A program made the translations under genes and the position numbers. Of a stretch of 64,000 nucleotides of DNA, positions 50,929-60,674 are shown in pieces. The stretch is from Chloracidobacterium sp. (lineage in GTDB: Bacteria; Acidobacteriota; Blastocatellia; Pyrinomonadales; Pyrinomonadaceae): positions 930,001 through 994,000 of the forward strand of contig JADJTD010000001.1 of the NCBI GenBank assembly GCA_016711345.1, read 5' to 3'. How positions within the stretch are numbered: the stretch's first letter is position 1; every line of letters begins with the position of its first letter. The notes under the pieces were generated by a model, which saw nothing but the letters and a program-made list of their open reading frames with translations, made no database searches and was not told the origin of the DNA.

Positions 50929-51657
50929 ATGAACCCAGCTGCCACTAAATTTTCCAATACAACCCAGTTGGTGTTACAGATTAATCCTGTAAGTCATATT
51001 GGAGGTGTAAAGATTGAAGGCAGGGTACGGCCTAGAGTGGAGACTGTTGTCTTTGTACCAAAGGATGATTATGGAAACTTCATCTGGTGTCCATTTAACT
51101 ATTTTCAAGAACACGCGTCGCTCAAAGAAATATATATAAAGGATGACGGCAACAATAAAATGACCCTTGAGTATGTCGATAATCTTGAAGAGGTCATTGT
51201 CACGAAGGTCGAGAATGGCCATGAGACGGAAATTTCACTAAGCGCTGATCACAAGAGAAAGTTGCTTGAATACCTCAAGTTCGATATCCAGCATTTTACC
51301 CGGGCTTTCCAAGGTTTTGACTGCTACGCATTTGTTAGCCTTTTGAGTGATGTGAAAGTTTCCCCAAGTAACCCTGAGTTTAATTATGAATCCAGGGAGG
51401 CAAGCATAGGAGACATTATTGTTCTGGCAAAAACCAAGGACCTACCGAACTCAATACAACATTGGGCCTTATATTTAGGAGCTGATTGTTTTTTATCTAA
51501 ATTTGGAAAAAGTGACGGAACTGCTTCATCTCTTTTAGAAGTTATGAATTTAGATGGTATGAAATACTTGTATGAAGCTCCATATAGTTTTGTAGCAACT
51601 CCGCAAGTGGGAGCAAGAAAGTGGGATGGGTTTTACGCACAAGCCGGCTTAGCGTGA
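50929..51657 (+). CDS. NlpC/P60-like papain-fold protein
   Basis: 242 residues. The C-terminal half has FDCYAFVSLLSDV (candidate nucleophile cysteine at the start of a helix), GDIIVLAK and a strand IQHWALYLGADCF with a histidine, the Cys-His order of NlpC/P60 and CHAP-type peptidases. The N-terminal 100 residues are beta-rich and unassigned. No signal peptide. Such proteins cleave cell-wall peptides or act as toxins. It is transcribed away from the RHS gene across a 246-bp AT-rich spacer holding both promoters. Low-GC codon use unlike the flanking chromosome. Confidence 0.6.
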   Translation: MNPAATKFSNTTQLVLQINPVSHIGGVKIEGRVRPRVETVVFVPKDDYGNFIWCPFNYFQEHASLKEIYIKDDGNNKMTLEYVDNLEEVIVTKVENGHETEISLSADHKRKLLEYLKFDIQHFTRAFQGFDCYAFVSLLSDVKVSPSNPEFNYESREASIGDIIVLAKTKDLPNSIQHWALYLGADCFLSKFGKSDGTASSLLEVMNLDGMKYLYEAPYSFVATPQVGARKWDGFYAQAGLA

Positions 51658-51858
51658 CAGGCCTAGATTAATGTTACTTACCACTGGATGCATTTCACCA
51701 CTTTTGCAGAAATATTCAAAAACCTGGCTTAACAAAACAGAAAAAGTTCGGGGACTGTGTCGATACGGTCCTTCTTTCGCGGGTCGTGGTTCTCACGTCG
51801 CGGCGGCGGGCCAGAGGTTTTTTGACGCCGCTGACCATTTTAGACTTAGATTGATAAC

Positions 51859-54800
51859 CTATGCGGCTACCGTATTGTCCGCTAGTAATTCGGCCTGTTT
51901 CAAAATGGTATCGACTGCCTTTTGCTGTTTGTCGGGGGGATATCCGTGCTTTGCTAGTGTTCGACGAACTAGAACCATTATTTTGTCGCGTGCGCTTTGT
52001 CGGATCGTCCAGTCGATTGTTGCGTTCGCTTTTACCTTGTCGGCTATTTCTCGTGCGATGTCTCGCAAGGTGTCATCGCCGAGAACCTGAACGGCGCTTT
52101 CGTTTACTTCCAAGGCATTATAAAAGGCGACCTCATCGTCTGAAAGGCCGAGCCGTTCGCCTTGCAGGTCTGATTCGCGAATCTCGCGAGCGATCTTGAG
52201 AAGTTCCTCAATTATCTGTGCGGTCGAGAGCAAATTGTTTTGATATTTCTTTATGGCGGTCTCAAGCAGTTCGAGCATTGCTTTGCTCTTAACCAGATTC
52301 TTCTTCATGCGAACACTGATCTCATCATTCAGGATCTTTTTCAAAAGTTCGATCCCGAGATTTTTGTGCTTCATTCCTTTTACTTCTAAAAGGAATTCTT
52401 CGGATAGGATCGAGATGTTTGGTTTGTCCATTCCGACGGCATCGAAGATATCGACGACTTTGTCGGACTTGACTGCGGCGTCAACGATTCGGCGTATCGC
52501 AGTTTCAATTTCGCCATCGGTTTTACCGCCACCGGTTCCGCCATCAAATTTTGCAAGCCTTGCCTTTACAGCCTGAAAGAATGCCACCTTTTCAGTAACC
52601 TCGACAGCTTTCGGATGTGGCATTGTCAGAGCAAATGCCTGACCGAGCAGAGCAACTTCGCGAATAAAGCGGTTCTTCCCGTCATCAATTCCCAACAGAT
52701 GTTCTTCGGCTTGAAGAATCACTTCCATCTTTGTTCGAGGGTCGGCGTCAAAGAAGCGCTGGAAATCGAACCCGTTTTCGTCGTATGCGTCCGCTGATTC
52801 CTGAATGATGTCGTCTCGTGATCGGCTCGATGCGGAGAACATCTGCTCGACGACCTCGACCTTTTCCATCATCACGTGGACAGCACCTTCGATGTCCTCG
52901 GTTGGATCACCTTTACCTCCGGCGTTTCCATAGAACGAAAGGGCCTTCTTTAAATCACCGGCGAGCCCAAGATAATCAACGACCAAACCGCCGGGCTTGT
53001 CCTTGAATACCCGATTGACGCGAGCGATCGCCTGCATAAGCGTATGGCCTCGCATCAGCTTATCGACGTAAAGCGTATGTAAACACGGTGCGTCAAAGCC
53101 CGTTAGCCACATATCGATAACGATCACGATTGCAAGCGGGTCTGTTTCGTCCTTAAATCGCTCGGCAAGGCTTCTTCTGTCTTGTTTGTTTGTATGATGC
53201 CGTGCAAGTTCCGGCCCATCGGCACTTGTGGCGGTCATGATCACTTTGATCTTGCCTTTTGCTTTGTCTTTGTCGTGCCAGTTAGGCCGAAGTGCTACGA
53301 TGTGGCCGTAAAGTTCGACCGCAATTCTTCGGCTCATGGCGACTACCATTGCCTTGCCTTCAAAAACTCCTTGCCTCGCCTCGAAATGCTTAACGATGTC
53401 ATTCGCTAGATTCTTTAAGCGCTGGCTGTTGCCAACGACCGCTTCGACCTGAGTCCATTTGGCTTTTGCCTTTTGTTTGTCAGTGACTGCCGCGTTATCG
53501 TCCAACTCTTTGTCGAGCTGTTTGAGCATCTGTCGGCCTTCGTCGGTTAGATTGACCTTTGCCAAACGACTCTCGTAATAGATCTTGACCGTCGCTCCGT
53601 CATCGACTGCATTCTGAATGTCGTACTTATCAACGTAGTCGCCAAATACCTGTGGAGTGTTTACATCCTCCTTTTCGATAGGCGTTCCGGTAAAGCCAAT
53701 ATATGTTGCGTGGGGCAAAGCATCGCGAAGATATTTAGCAAACCCGTAAGCAATGCGCTGGCCCAAAACTTCTTTGCTTTTGGAATCCACAACATCTCGC
53801 ACCTCAGCCTCAAATCCATACTGTGTTCGATGGGCTTCGTCGGCTATTACGACAATATTCTTTCTATCGGAAAGCTCGTCGTAAACATTTCCGCCGTCGC
53901 TGGGAAGGAATTTTTGTATTGTCGTGAACACGATACCACCGCTTGCGACTGTCAGCAGTTCTTTGAGATGTTCACGGCTCGTAGCTTGAACCGGCTCCTG
54001 TCGTAGTAGCTGCTTGGCGCCGGCAAATGTTCCAAAGAGCTGTTCATCGAGATCGTTTCTATCGGTGATAACGACTACGGTTGGATTATTAAGCCGCAAG
54101 ACCAGCTTTCCTGTGTAGAAAACCATTGAAAGTGATTTGCCCGAGCCTTGCGTATGCCATACAACGCCGCCTTTCCTGTCGCCGTCTTCTGAAGCTGCTT
54201 CTAGTGTGCTCGAGATCGCCTTATTGACTGCGTAGTATTGGTGATAAGCCGCCAGCTTCTTAACTGTTTCGATCTGTGTGATCCCGGTTTTCGCATCTTC
54301 CTTTTTGGTTTTCTCAAAAACGATAAAATTCCTTACGAGATCGAGAAGCGTCTCCTTGTTCAGCATTCCCTTAATAAGAGTTTCAAGCTGTGGTGTGAAC
54401 CTTGAAGCATCCTTTTCACCGTCTGAGGACTTCCACGACATAAACCGTGAAAGGCCCGCTGATAAGCTACCTGCTTTGGCGTCGTGGCCGTCGGAGATTA
54501 CGCAGATAGCGTTGTAGGTGAATAAGGACGGGATTATCTCTTTGTAGGTTTCGATCTGCTTGAATGCCGAAAGGATCGTGGCGTTTTCGTCTGTTGGGTT
54601 TTTGAGTTCGATCACGACCAAAGGAATGCCGTTTACGAACAAAAGAACATCGGGCCGTTTGTTTTGATTGTTTTCGAAGATCGTGAATTGGTTAACGACG
54701 AGGAATTCGTTGTTTGCCGGATTCTCAAAATCGATCAGAGCAACCTCGTGGCTGCGTTCGAAACCGTCTTTTTGATACGGGATTCTGACTTTCTCGATCA

Positions 54801-55077
54801 GGAACTCGTGAAATGTCTCGTTATTGGCCAAAAGGTCCGGCGAGAATATCCGCAGAACCTTTTGGATCGCCTGTTCTCTTGCATTTTCTGGTATGTCAGG
54901 ATTGATAACCGCAACTTGTCGCCGCAAACGATCTGTTAAGACGATCTGCTCATAACTCTCACGCTCCCCCGCATCTCCACCTGGAGCAATATCACCACCG
55001 TAAACATAACTGTAACCAAGCCCCTCAAGTTCCTCGATGGCATATTGCTCAATATGATTTTCGGTGATCGGTTTCAT
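51859..55077 (-). CDS. hsdR: type I restriction enzyme, R (motor and nuclease) subunit
   Basis: 1072 residues. N-terminal nuclease domain with PDVLLFVNGIPLVVIELKNP (D...ExK), then superfamily 2 motor motifs: Walker A TQGSGKS, DEAH in ADEAHRTQYGF, TGTP motif III and QAIARVNR motif VI, and a C-terminal helical domain. HsdR translocates and cuts unmodified DNA with HsdM2S. It lies 18 bases after the UvrD-like gene, the last gene of the five-gene operon. Confidence 0.95.
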   Translation of the reverse strand: MKPITENHIEQYAIEELEGLGYSYVYGGDIAPGGDAGERESYEQIVLTDRLRRQVAVINPDIPENAREQAIQKVLRIFSPDLLANNETFHEFLIEKVRIPYQKDGFERSHEVALIDFENPANNEFLVVNQFTIFENNQNKRPDVLLFVNGIPLVVIELKNPTDENATILSAFKQIETYKEIIPSLFTYNAICVISDGHDAKAGSLSAGLSRFMSWKSSDGEKDASRFTPQLETLIKGMLNKETLLDLVRNFIVFEKTKKEDAKTGITQIETVKKLAAYHQYYAVNKAISSTLEAASEDGDRKGGVVWHTQGSGKSLSMVFYTGKLVLRLNNPTVVVITDRNDLDEQLFGTFAGAKQLLRQEPVQATSREHLKELLTVASGGIVFTTIQKFLPSDGGNVYDELSDRKNIVVIADEAHRTQYGFEAEVRDVVDSKSKEVLGQRIAYGFAKYLRDALPHATYIGFTGTPIEKEDVNTPQVFGDYVDKYDIQNAVDDGATVKIYYESRLAKVNLTDEGRQMLKQLDKELDDNAAVTDKQKAKAKWTQVEAVVGNSQRLKNLANDIVKHFEARQGVFEGKAMVVAMSRRIAVELYGHIVALRPNWHDKDKAKGKIKVIMTATSADGPELARHHTNKQDRRSLAERFKDETDPLAIVIVIDMWLTGFDAPCLHTLYVDKLMRGHTLMQAIARVNRVFKDKPGGLVVDYLGLAGDLKKALSFYGNAGGKGDPTEDIEGAVHVMMEKVEVVEQMFSASSRSRDDIIQESADAYDENGFDFQRFFDADPRTKMEVILQAEEHLLGIDDGKNRFIREVALLGQAFALTMPHPKAVEVTEKVAFFQAVKARLAKFDGGTGGGKTDGEIETAIRRIVDAAVKSDKVVDIFDAVGMDKPNISILSEEFLLEVKGMKHKNLGIELLKKILNDEISVRMKKNLVKSKAMLELLETAIKKYQNNLLSTAQIIEELLKIAREIRESDLQGERLGLSDDEVAFYNALEVNESAVQVLGDDTLRDIAREIADKVKANATIDWTIRQSARDKIMVLVRRTLAKHGYPPDKQQKAVDTILKQAELLADNTVAA

Positions 55078-55095
55078 GTCTGGTCGATACGAATC

Positions 55096-56787
55096 CTAGC
55101 CGACAAATGTGAAAAAGTCTTTGGGAATCCAACTAAAGAAAATGGACTGACTGTATCTCGGTTGCCAAACGTCCTTAATCTTCGGTGCGATCAGCCACTC
55201 ATTCGTTATGATATGGCATTCTTTTCGTGTCCTTGTTAGAGCAACCACGAGTTGGGCAATTTCGACATCTTTAATATTATTCGGGTCCCTTGGGAATGAA
55301 CCATTATTCGCTCCGACAATAACTACCTTACCTGCCGATAAGCCCTTACAACCGACGAAAGAGGTTAACAATATCGAGGGCTGAGTCTTATCCGGTTCGA
55401 CAACTTCCTCTTCAATATCGGGTATATAGTTTTCCAGAATACCGTCATATTGTTCATCTAAAATGAGTCTAATTTCCGCTTCGACAGCATTGTCAACTTC
55501 AGGACTTTCCGCGAGGGTTCGGATAAATTCCAAAACTCTTTCCTGTTTCTGTACGAAGTCCTTCTCAAGCAGATCACGAATCAGTGTGCCATCCTGGCTC
55601 TTTTCAATCACAACCCGAAGAGTCTTGGCATCAATGAGCAGGGCGGCCAATATTCTCCAACCAAGGTTTGACGCGGCATCGTTCAAAAGTAGATCGTATC
55701 CGTCAATAGTTGAGTAGCCGATATCTTGACTAGTCCTTATAGCCATCTGTGGGTATTTTCCCGACAGCTCCTTGTAAACCAAGTTGAGATATTGTTTTGA
55801 TCCCACAATTAAGATCGTTGGATACTCCTCTCCTTCGACCCACGATTCAGCAATCTCTTCAGGACTAACCGACCCAATTACGGAATCAACATATTTAGCT
55901 ACTCCCTTTCCGACTTTGGTTTTTGCCGCAATGATTTTCGGATACTTTGTACTATCAGCGTCTTTCGTTGGGATGTAGCACTCATATCGCTTCGTTCTCC
56001 GACCAACAAGGTGGCCGTCCTTCTCGGCTCTTTCAATAATGGCGTTTGTCGCATCGACAACTACTTGAGTACATCGACTACAGTATGGAAGCTCGAAAAC
56101 CTCGTACTTACCGGAATCGCAAAGCTCCCGCAAGTGAACTGGCGACGCGTTTCTGCGGTCGTAAACGGCCTGATCGTCATCGCCGACAATCAAGATATTT
56201 CCCTTCTGTTCCAATTCCTTGATAAACGCAACTTCGAGCGGGTTAAAGTCTTGAAACTCATCAATTACTATCTGTTCAAATTTTGGCAACACGTCCGGCT
56301 TATTTTGCAGCAATTTGAAAAGACGATAGACCGAATCGTCAAAGGAAACCGCATCGTAGTAATCGCCTCGCTTCAGATAAAATTCAATCTCCGCACTGCT
56401 TTCATCAAGAAGCTGGAATTTTTCGTTGAAATCCGATAGAGGCAATCCGAGCGCGTTTGCGTCCTCCTCAATTATCTTTGTGAGGTAGGGAATCAAGTTG
56501 ACCTGTCCGTTTTGAGCATGAAGTATCCGCTTGCAATAAGCGTGAAATGTCTTCACTTCAGCAATATTGCCGAATGATTTTTCCATGTCCTTTGCAAGCA
56601 TGTTAATAAAAGTCATGGCCAAATTGTTGTTGGTTCCGTTCGCCTTCAGAACTTCTCCAAATGTATACGTTTTGCCGGTTCCAGCACCCGCGACAATTAT
56701 TTTCTTTTGCGCAGTCGAGTTTACAATCGCTAGGCCGCAATCAATACGCTCCTGTTTCTGAATCGCAATAAGCTCGTCTTTTTTCAT
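55096..56787 (-). CDS. UvrD/Rep-like superfamily 1 helicase inside the type I RM operon
   Basis: 563 residues. Walker A VAGAGTGKTYT (about 33-43), LAMTFINMLAKDM (motif Ia), Walker B IVIDEFQDFNPLE, VGDDDQAVYDRRNAS (motif III), and LTSFVGCKGLSAGKVVIVGA with VVALTRTRKECHIIT (motifs V-VI). It is shorter than UvrD because the 1B/2B insertions are reduced, a size like GajB of Gabija. It lies 9 bases after the HEPN-like gene and 18 before hsdR. It may act with that gene as a two-gene defence unit nested in the restriction operon. Confidence 0.85.
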   Translation of the reverse strand: MKKDELIAIQKQERIDCGLAIVNSTAQKKIIVAGAGTGKTYTFGEVLKANGTNNNLAMTFINMLAKDMEKSFGNIAEVKTFHAYCKRILHAQNGQVNLIPYLTKIIEEDANALGLPLSDFNEKFQLLDESSAEIEFYLKRGDYYDAVSFDDSVYRLFKLLQNKPDVLPKFEQIVIDEFQDFNPLEVAFIKELEQKGNILIVGDDDQAVYDRRNASPVHLRELCDSGKYEVFELPYCSRCTQVVVDATNAIIERAEKDGHLVGRRTKRYECYIPTKDADSTKYPKIIAAKTKVGKGVAKYVDSVIGSVSPEEIAESWVEGEEYPTILIVGSKQYLNLVYKELSGKYPQMAIRTSQDIGYSTIDGYDLLLNDAASNLGWRILAALLIDAKTLRVVIEKSQDGTLIRDLLEKDFVQKQERVLEFIRTLAESPEVDNAVEAEIRLILDEQYDGILENYIPDIEEEVVEPDKTQPSILLTSFVGCKGLSAGKVVIVGANNGSFPRDPNNIKDVEIAQLVVALTRTRKECHIITNEWLIAPKIKDVWQPRYSQSIFFSWIPKDFFTFVG

Positions 56788-56796
56788 ATCGGGTGA

Positions 56797-57660
56797 CTAC
56801 GCGATGCCTCGTCCTTTCATGTTTTCGTGAATATCATGAAGGGCTGCCTTTAGAACCTGCCAGCAAATGCGCGCTGTATGCAGATCCGGGCAAAAGCCCG
56901 ATGTCATCTGTTGGAAAGGATGAATGTAATTTCTGAAGTCTCGTAATGAATGACTGTGCTTTTTAACATCAAGTCCCAAAATGCCCAACTCATGTGCAAC
57001 ATCAATGAAGTTTAACAACGACCACTCACCGAAGGGTTTTGCCTTTCCAGAACTTAATTCTTTCGGACTCGCTTTAGCCAAGTTGAATTCTTTTGGCTTC
57101 GCTTGAGCAAGAGAGAGTAACAGTCCTTCCAAGATGCTCCCGCACATAAAAATTACCGACAGCGAAGCCTCTGCATGGAGACACTTCTTGACCTCCTGGA
57201 TTCTACTTTTAAGAATGGCCGTCAAGTCTCCATCGTGACTTAAGGTGCCAATGTCGATTTCATCGAATTCATGGTTCATGAAGTCATCGACCTGGCTTGT
57301 GGCTTCCGACGCAGAGATTTCTTTTCCTTGAAGCCTGTAGGCAATTTGAAGACTCCTCGTAACCAATTCCTCGTCAGCGGGTTCGGACCGTGTGATTCCA
57401 GAATATTTATCCATCAGAGCTTCGATAATATCTTCAATTAGTTTACCGACCCAGCGATCTGGGACGTGAATCCAGAGTTTTCTTAAGCTCCGAGCCTTCG
57501 AGAGATTAACAAAGTCGATCTTAGAGTTCTGAATATCCAGTTGAATAGAATCCCGGATAAACTGCCTAAACGATTCGTGACTAAAGTTAAGGACATGACC
57601 GCCGTTCATTTCCAATAGAGTTTCTAGCAGAGTTGTTTCTAATGGTTTTAGTTCCGCCAT
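56797..57660 (-). CDS. AbiJ-like protein with C-terminal HEPN domain
   Basis: 287 residues. The N-terminal 80 residues (LLETLLEMNGGHVLNFSHES, FRQFIRDSIQLDI) resemble the N-terminal domain of AbiJ-type abortive-infection proteins (from memory, not searched). The C-terminal helical half contains R-DFRNYI-H (R240-x6-H247), the RNase motif of HEPN domains. HEPN proteins cut RNA, usually tRNA or mRNA, to arrest growth on infection. The start lies 2 bases after hsdS and the end 9 bases before the UvrD-like gene. Confidence 0.65.
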   Translation of the reverse strand: MAELKPLETTLLETLLEMNGGHVLNFSHESFRQFIRDSIQLDIQNSKIDFVNLSKARSLRKLWIHVPDRWVGKLIEDIIEALMDKYSGITRSEPADEELVTRSLQIAYRLQGKEISASEATSQVDDFMNHEFDEIDIGTLSHDGDLTAILKSRIQEVKKCLHAEASLSVIFMCGSILEGLLLSLAQAKPKEFNLAKASPKELSSGKAKPFGEWSLLNFIDVAHELGILGLDVKKHSHSLRDFRNYIHPFQQMTSGFCPDLHTARICWQVLKAALHDIHENMKGRGIA

Positions 57661-57662
57661 AC

Positions 57663-58844
57663 CTACTTAACGGAAATCTCGCCGCTCATGAGTTTCGGCA
57701 AAAGTGAATCCCGGAGTTTTTCAAGAGATTGGATCTGCTCAGTATTTTGCCTTTTCTTTTGGAAAAGCTGATCGCACTGATTGTTGAAATCCTTTCGACG
57801 ATCACGCGACGGAATTCTAACTTCGGTCGCAAGAGCGATGTCACGATTAAGACCCGGAACGGCGGAATCGGAGTTCATTTCCTCAAAGTTAAGTGTTTGA
57901 AGAAGAAAGTATTCGTAAAACATGCTCTCCGTACCGTCTTTTGGCTTCACGAAATACGTCGTGTCGATTGGGAAAAAGTTATCGTAAACGTAAACTACCT
58001 TTCCGAGAGTTCCTTTTCGTCCGATAACGATTCCTGGACCTTCGACAATGTATTCCGAATGGTAACCAACGATTCCGCTTGAGCCGATGACGGGAAATCC
58101 TTGTCCCGTTCTTTTTTCTTCTTTCAGACCTTTCCCGTAATGAAGTTCAACAAGATCGCCGAGCTTCCCCACTTGTCCGTCGGCTTCCTCGATGAACCAT
58201 TGACGGAAAAGGGTTTCGGCGAGAGATTCGAGGGTTTTGTTTTGGCGGTGAAGCAGATCTATTTTATCGTCCAAACTGCTAAGAACTTCCGCGATGGCTT
58301 TTTGCTCGGGAAGAGGTGGCGTCGGAACCTCAATTTCTTTAAGCGAAGAAAGCGGATTGCTTATAGACGGCACGCCGACCTGCGATTCGTTTTTTAGTAG
58401 CTGATGCTGTCCGTATTTCGACTTAAAAAAATAAAAAAGATATTCGCTGTCAACCAGCGATTCATCCCCAGTGAATTTCATTCCAGATTGAGAAATCACA
58501 TACCTGGAATACCGGTCCTTAGGGATAAGCCCAACCTGTCCAATTGTTCCACGGTGAGTGAACACCAAATCTCCCGCTTTGCAATTGCTTCCTTTAAGTT
58601 CATCAGCCTTTTCTTCGTTTAGGAAGACGAAATCACCGCCAACATACTTGTCAAAGTTTAGGTTCGTACCGCGGATGACGGGAACACCATCCGAAACAAA
58701 GTTCTCGGCCTTGATGTTTGAACCGAATGGTCCCATAGCGATTGCGCTTTTTTCCAGGGACTTTAAATCACTGATTCGCTTAATCTCCCAGCGAGCCGGA
58801 ATTCTCCCGAACTCTATCTCTGTCCACTCACCCATTCGCCGCAA
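57663..58844 (-). CDS. hsdS: type I restriction enzyme, specificity subunit
   Basis: 393 residues with two target-recognition domains separated by the conserved helical linker LPEQKAIAEVLSSLDDKIDL (about 178-197) and a second one at the C-terminus (LEKLRDSLLPKLMSGEI). The TRD sequences (PVIRGTNLNFDKYVGG, FPVIGSSGIVGYHSEY) set the DNA recognition, which cannot be read from sequence. It overlaps the end of hsdM by 17 bases. Confidence 0.95.
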   Translation of the reverse strand: MRRMGEWTEIEFGRIPARWEIKRISDLKSLEKSAIAMGPFGSNIKAENFVSDGVPVIRGTNLNFDKYVGGDFVFLNEEKADELKGSNCKAGDLVFTHRGTIGQVGLIPKDRYSRYVISQSGMKFTGDESLVDSEYLFYFFKSKYGQHQLLKNESQVGVPSISNPLSSLKEIEVPTPPLPEQKAIAEVLSSLDDKIDLLHRQNKTLESLAETLFRQWFIEEADGQVGKLGDLVELHYGKGLKEEKRTGQGFPVIGSSGIVGYHSEYIVEGPGIVIGRKGTLGKVVYVYDNFFPIDTTYFVKPKDGTESMFYEYFLLQTLNFEEMNSDSAVPGLNRDIALATEVRIPSRDRRKDFNNQCDQLFQKKRQNTEQIQSLEKLRDSLLPKLMSGEISVK

Positions 58845-60420
58845 CCTCCAATTTGATATTGGAAAGGTTCGCTTTGATCCGATTGTTTAATTCTTCTTCT
58901 TCGGCCATCTGGTTTTCGAGTTCGGCTTTTAGAGAAGTAAAGCGTTCGGGGAAATTGAAATCATCTTCGTCATCGGCGAGGCCGACGTAGCGGCCGGGAG
59001 TTAGGACGAAACCTAATCTTTCGACCTCGGTAATTGATTCGCTTTTGCAGAATGCGGGAATGTCTTCGTACTCGGCTTCTCCGGTTCGCCAGTTGTGATA
59101 TGTGCCGGCGATCTGCTTGATATCTTCTTCGGCGAGGTCGCGGTTTTTTCGATTTATTAGAAAGCCGTGATTGCGAGCGTCGATGAAGAGTATCTGGCCT
59201 TTGCGGTGCTGCTTATTTCTTCGCAGGAACCAGAGACACGCTGGGATCTGTGTGTTTAGAAACAATTTGGTCGGCAGATTGACGATGCAATCGACCAGAT
59301 CGTTTTCGATGAGAGCTTTTCGGATCTCGCCTTCGTTATTCGTTTTGGATGTAAGCGAACCTTTGGCAAGAACAAATCCGGCCAAACCGTTTGGGGCGAG
59401 ATGGAAAAGGAAATGCTGTATCCACGCGTAATTGGCACCATTTACCGGCGGCGGCAGGTTTTTGCCGAGAACTTTCCAACGAGCATCATCACGCAAAAGC
59501 TCGCCGCTCCAGTCGCTGTCGTTAAACGGCGGATTGGCGATGACGAAATCGGCTTTCAGGTCCTTGTGAGCGTCATTGAGAAACGAGCCTTCGTTATTCC
59601 ATTTGACGTTTGAGCTGTCAATGCCGCGAATAGCAAGATTCATCTTCGCCAGCCGCCACGTCGTCTGATTGCTCTCCTGTCCGTAAAGCGAAATGCGATC
59701 TTTAGGATTGAACTTTAGTCCGTGGCCGTTCTTGTATCTGTCTTGGTGCGAATCAACAAACTTTTCAGACTGAACGAACATCCCGCCTGAACCACAACAA
59801 GGATCAAAGACACGGCCTTCGTAAGGTTCGAGCATTTCGACTAGCAGCCGGACAACGCTTCCCGGTGTGTAGAACTGCCCGCCTTTCTTTCCTTCGGCTA
59901 AAGCAAATTCGCCAAGAAAATATTCGAACACACGGCCAAGAATATCTTTGCTCTGAGCTTCTTTTGTACCGAGAACCGCAGAACTGATCAGATTGATCAA
60001 TCCGCCAAGACTCGCTTTGTCCAATTTTTCCTGAGCGAAGACTTTCGGCAGAACTCCGCGAAGCGACGAAGGATTATCTTTCTCGATCGCCTCCATCGCA
60101 TCGTCAACATCTTTCCCGATCGTCGGCAATGTTGCGCGGCCTTGGATCCATTTCCACCTCGCGGATGGCGGAACATAGAAAACCTTTTCTGCCGAATATT
60201 CGGTTTTATCCTCAGGATCAGCACCTTCGGCCTTCATCTCAGGCGAGGAAAGCTTTTCGTAAAGCTCCTCGAACGCATCCGAGATGTATTTGAGAAAGAT
60301 AAGCCCAAGCACAATATGCTTGTACTCCGCCGCGTCCATATTCTTACGCAGCTTATCCGCAGCTTTCCAAAGCTTCTTCTCTAACGGTTCGTCTTTTTCG
60401 AGCTTTTTTGTTTTTGGCAC
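58828..60420 (-). CDS. hsdM: type I restriction enzyme, N6-adenine methyltransferase subunit
   Basis: 530 residues. N-terminal HsdM domain, motif I VFDPCCGSGGMF (about 200), motif IV ANPPFND (about 295). Transfers a methyl group from SAM to N6 of adenine in the two half sites chosen by HsdS. First gene of the operon hsdM-hsdS-HEPN-UvrD-hsdR; a 254-bp gap to the divergent integrase holds both promoters. Confidence 0.95.
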   Translation of the reverse strand: MPKTKKLEKDEPLEKKLWKAADKLRKNMDAAEYKHIVLGLIFLKYISDAFEELYEKLSSPEMKAEGADPEDKTEYSAEKVFYVPPSARWKWIQGRATLPTIGKDVDDAMEAIEKDNPSSLRGVLPKVFAQEKLDKASLGGLINLISSAVLGTKEAQSKDILGRVFEYFLGEFALAEGKKGGQFYTPGSVVRLLVEMLEPYEGRVFDPCCGSGGMFVQSEKFVDSHQDRYKNGHGLKFNPKDRISLYGQESNQTTWRLAKMNLAIRGIDSSNVKWNNEGSFLNDAHKDLKADFVIANPPFNDSDWSGELLRDDARWKVLGKNLPPPVNGANYAWIQHFLFHLAPNGLAGFVLAKGSLTSKTNNEGEIRKALIENDLVDCIVNLPTKLFLNTQIPACLWFLRRNKQHRKGQILFIDARNHGFLINRKNRDLAEEDIKQIAGTYHNWRTGEAEYEDIPAFCKSESITEVERLGFVLTPGRYVGLADDEDDFNFPERFTSLKAELENQMAEEEELNNRIKANLSNIKLEVAANG

Positions 60421-60674
60421 TATGAGTCGCCCTCAATCGGTAAATCCCCGATTAACATCACGATTAGATTTCGGTAAAATTAAGTTTACTTTAAGTAGTG
60501 CAGGTGTCAACCGATCTTGGCACGACTGCCGTACGATTGTCACAGGTTCAATCTGTAGTGACGAGGCATTCTCTGAATAGTGACTTTTCTGTTATCACCA
60601 TCGTCGTGTAAAGTTAACCTAAGTTATTTTTCCGAAAGTCGAGGCGATTAACAAGATTTAGATTTAGGTGGAAA

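Noticed and set aside
51671..52090. 139-residue plus-strand frame opposite the hsdR end
   Set aside because: It lies mostly antisense to hsdR and has shadow-type composition.
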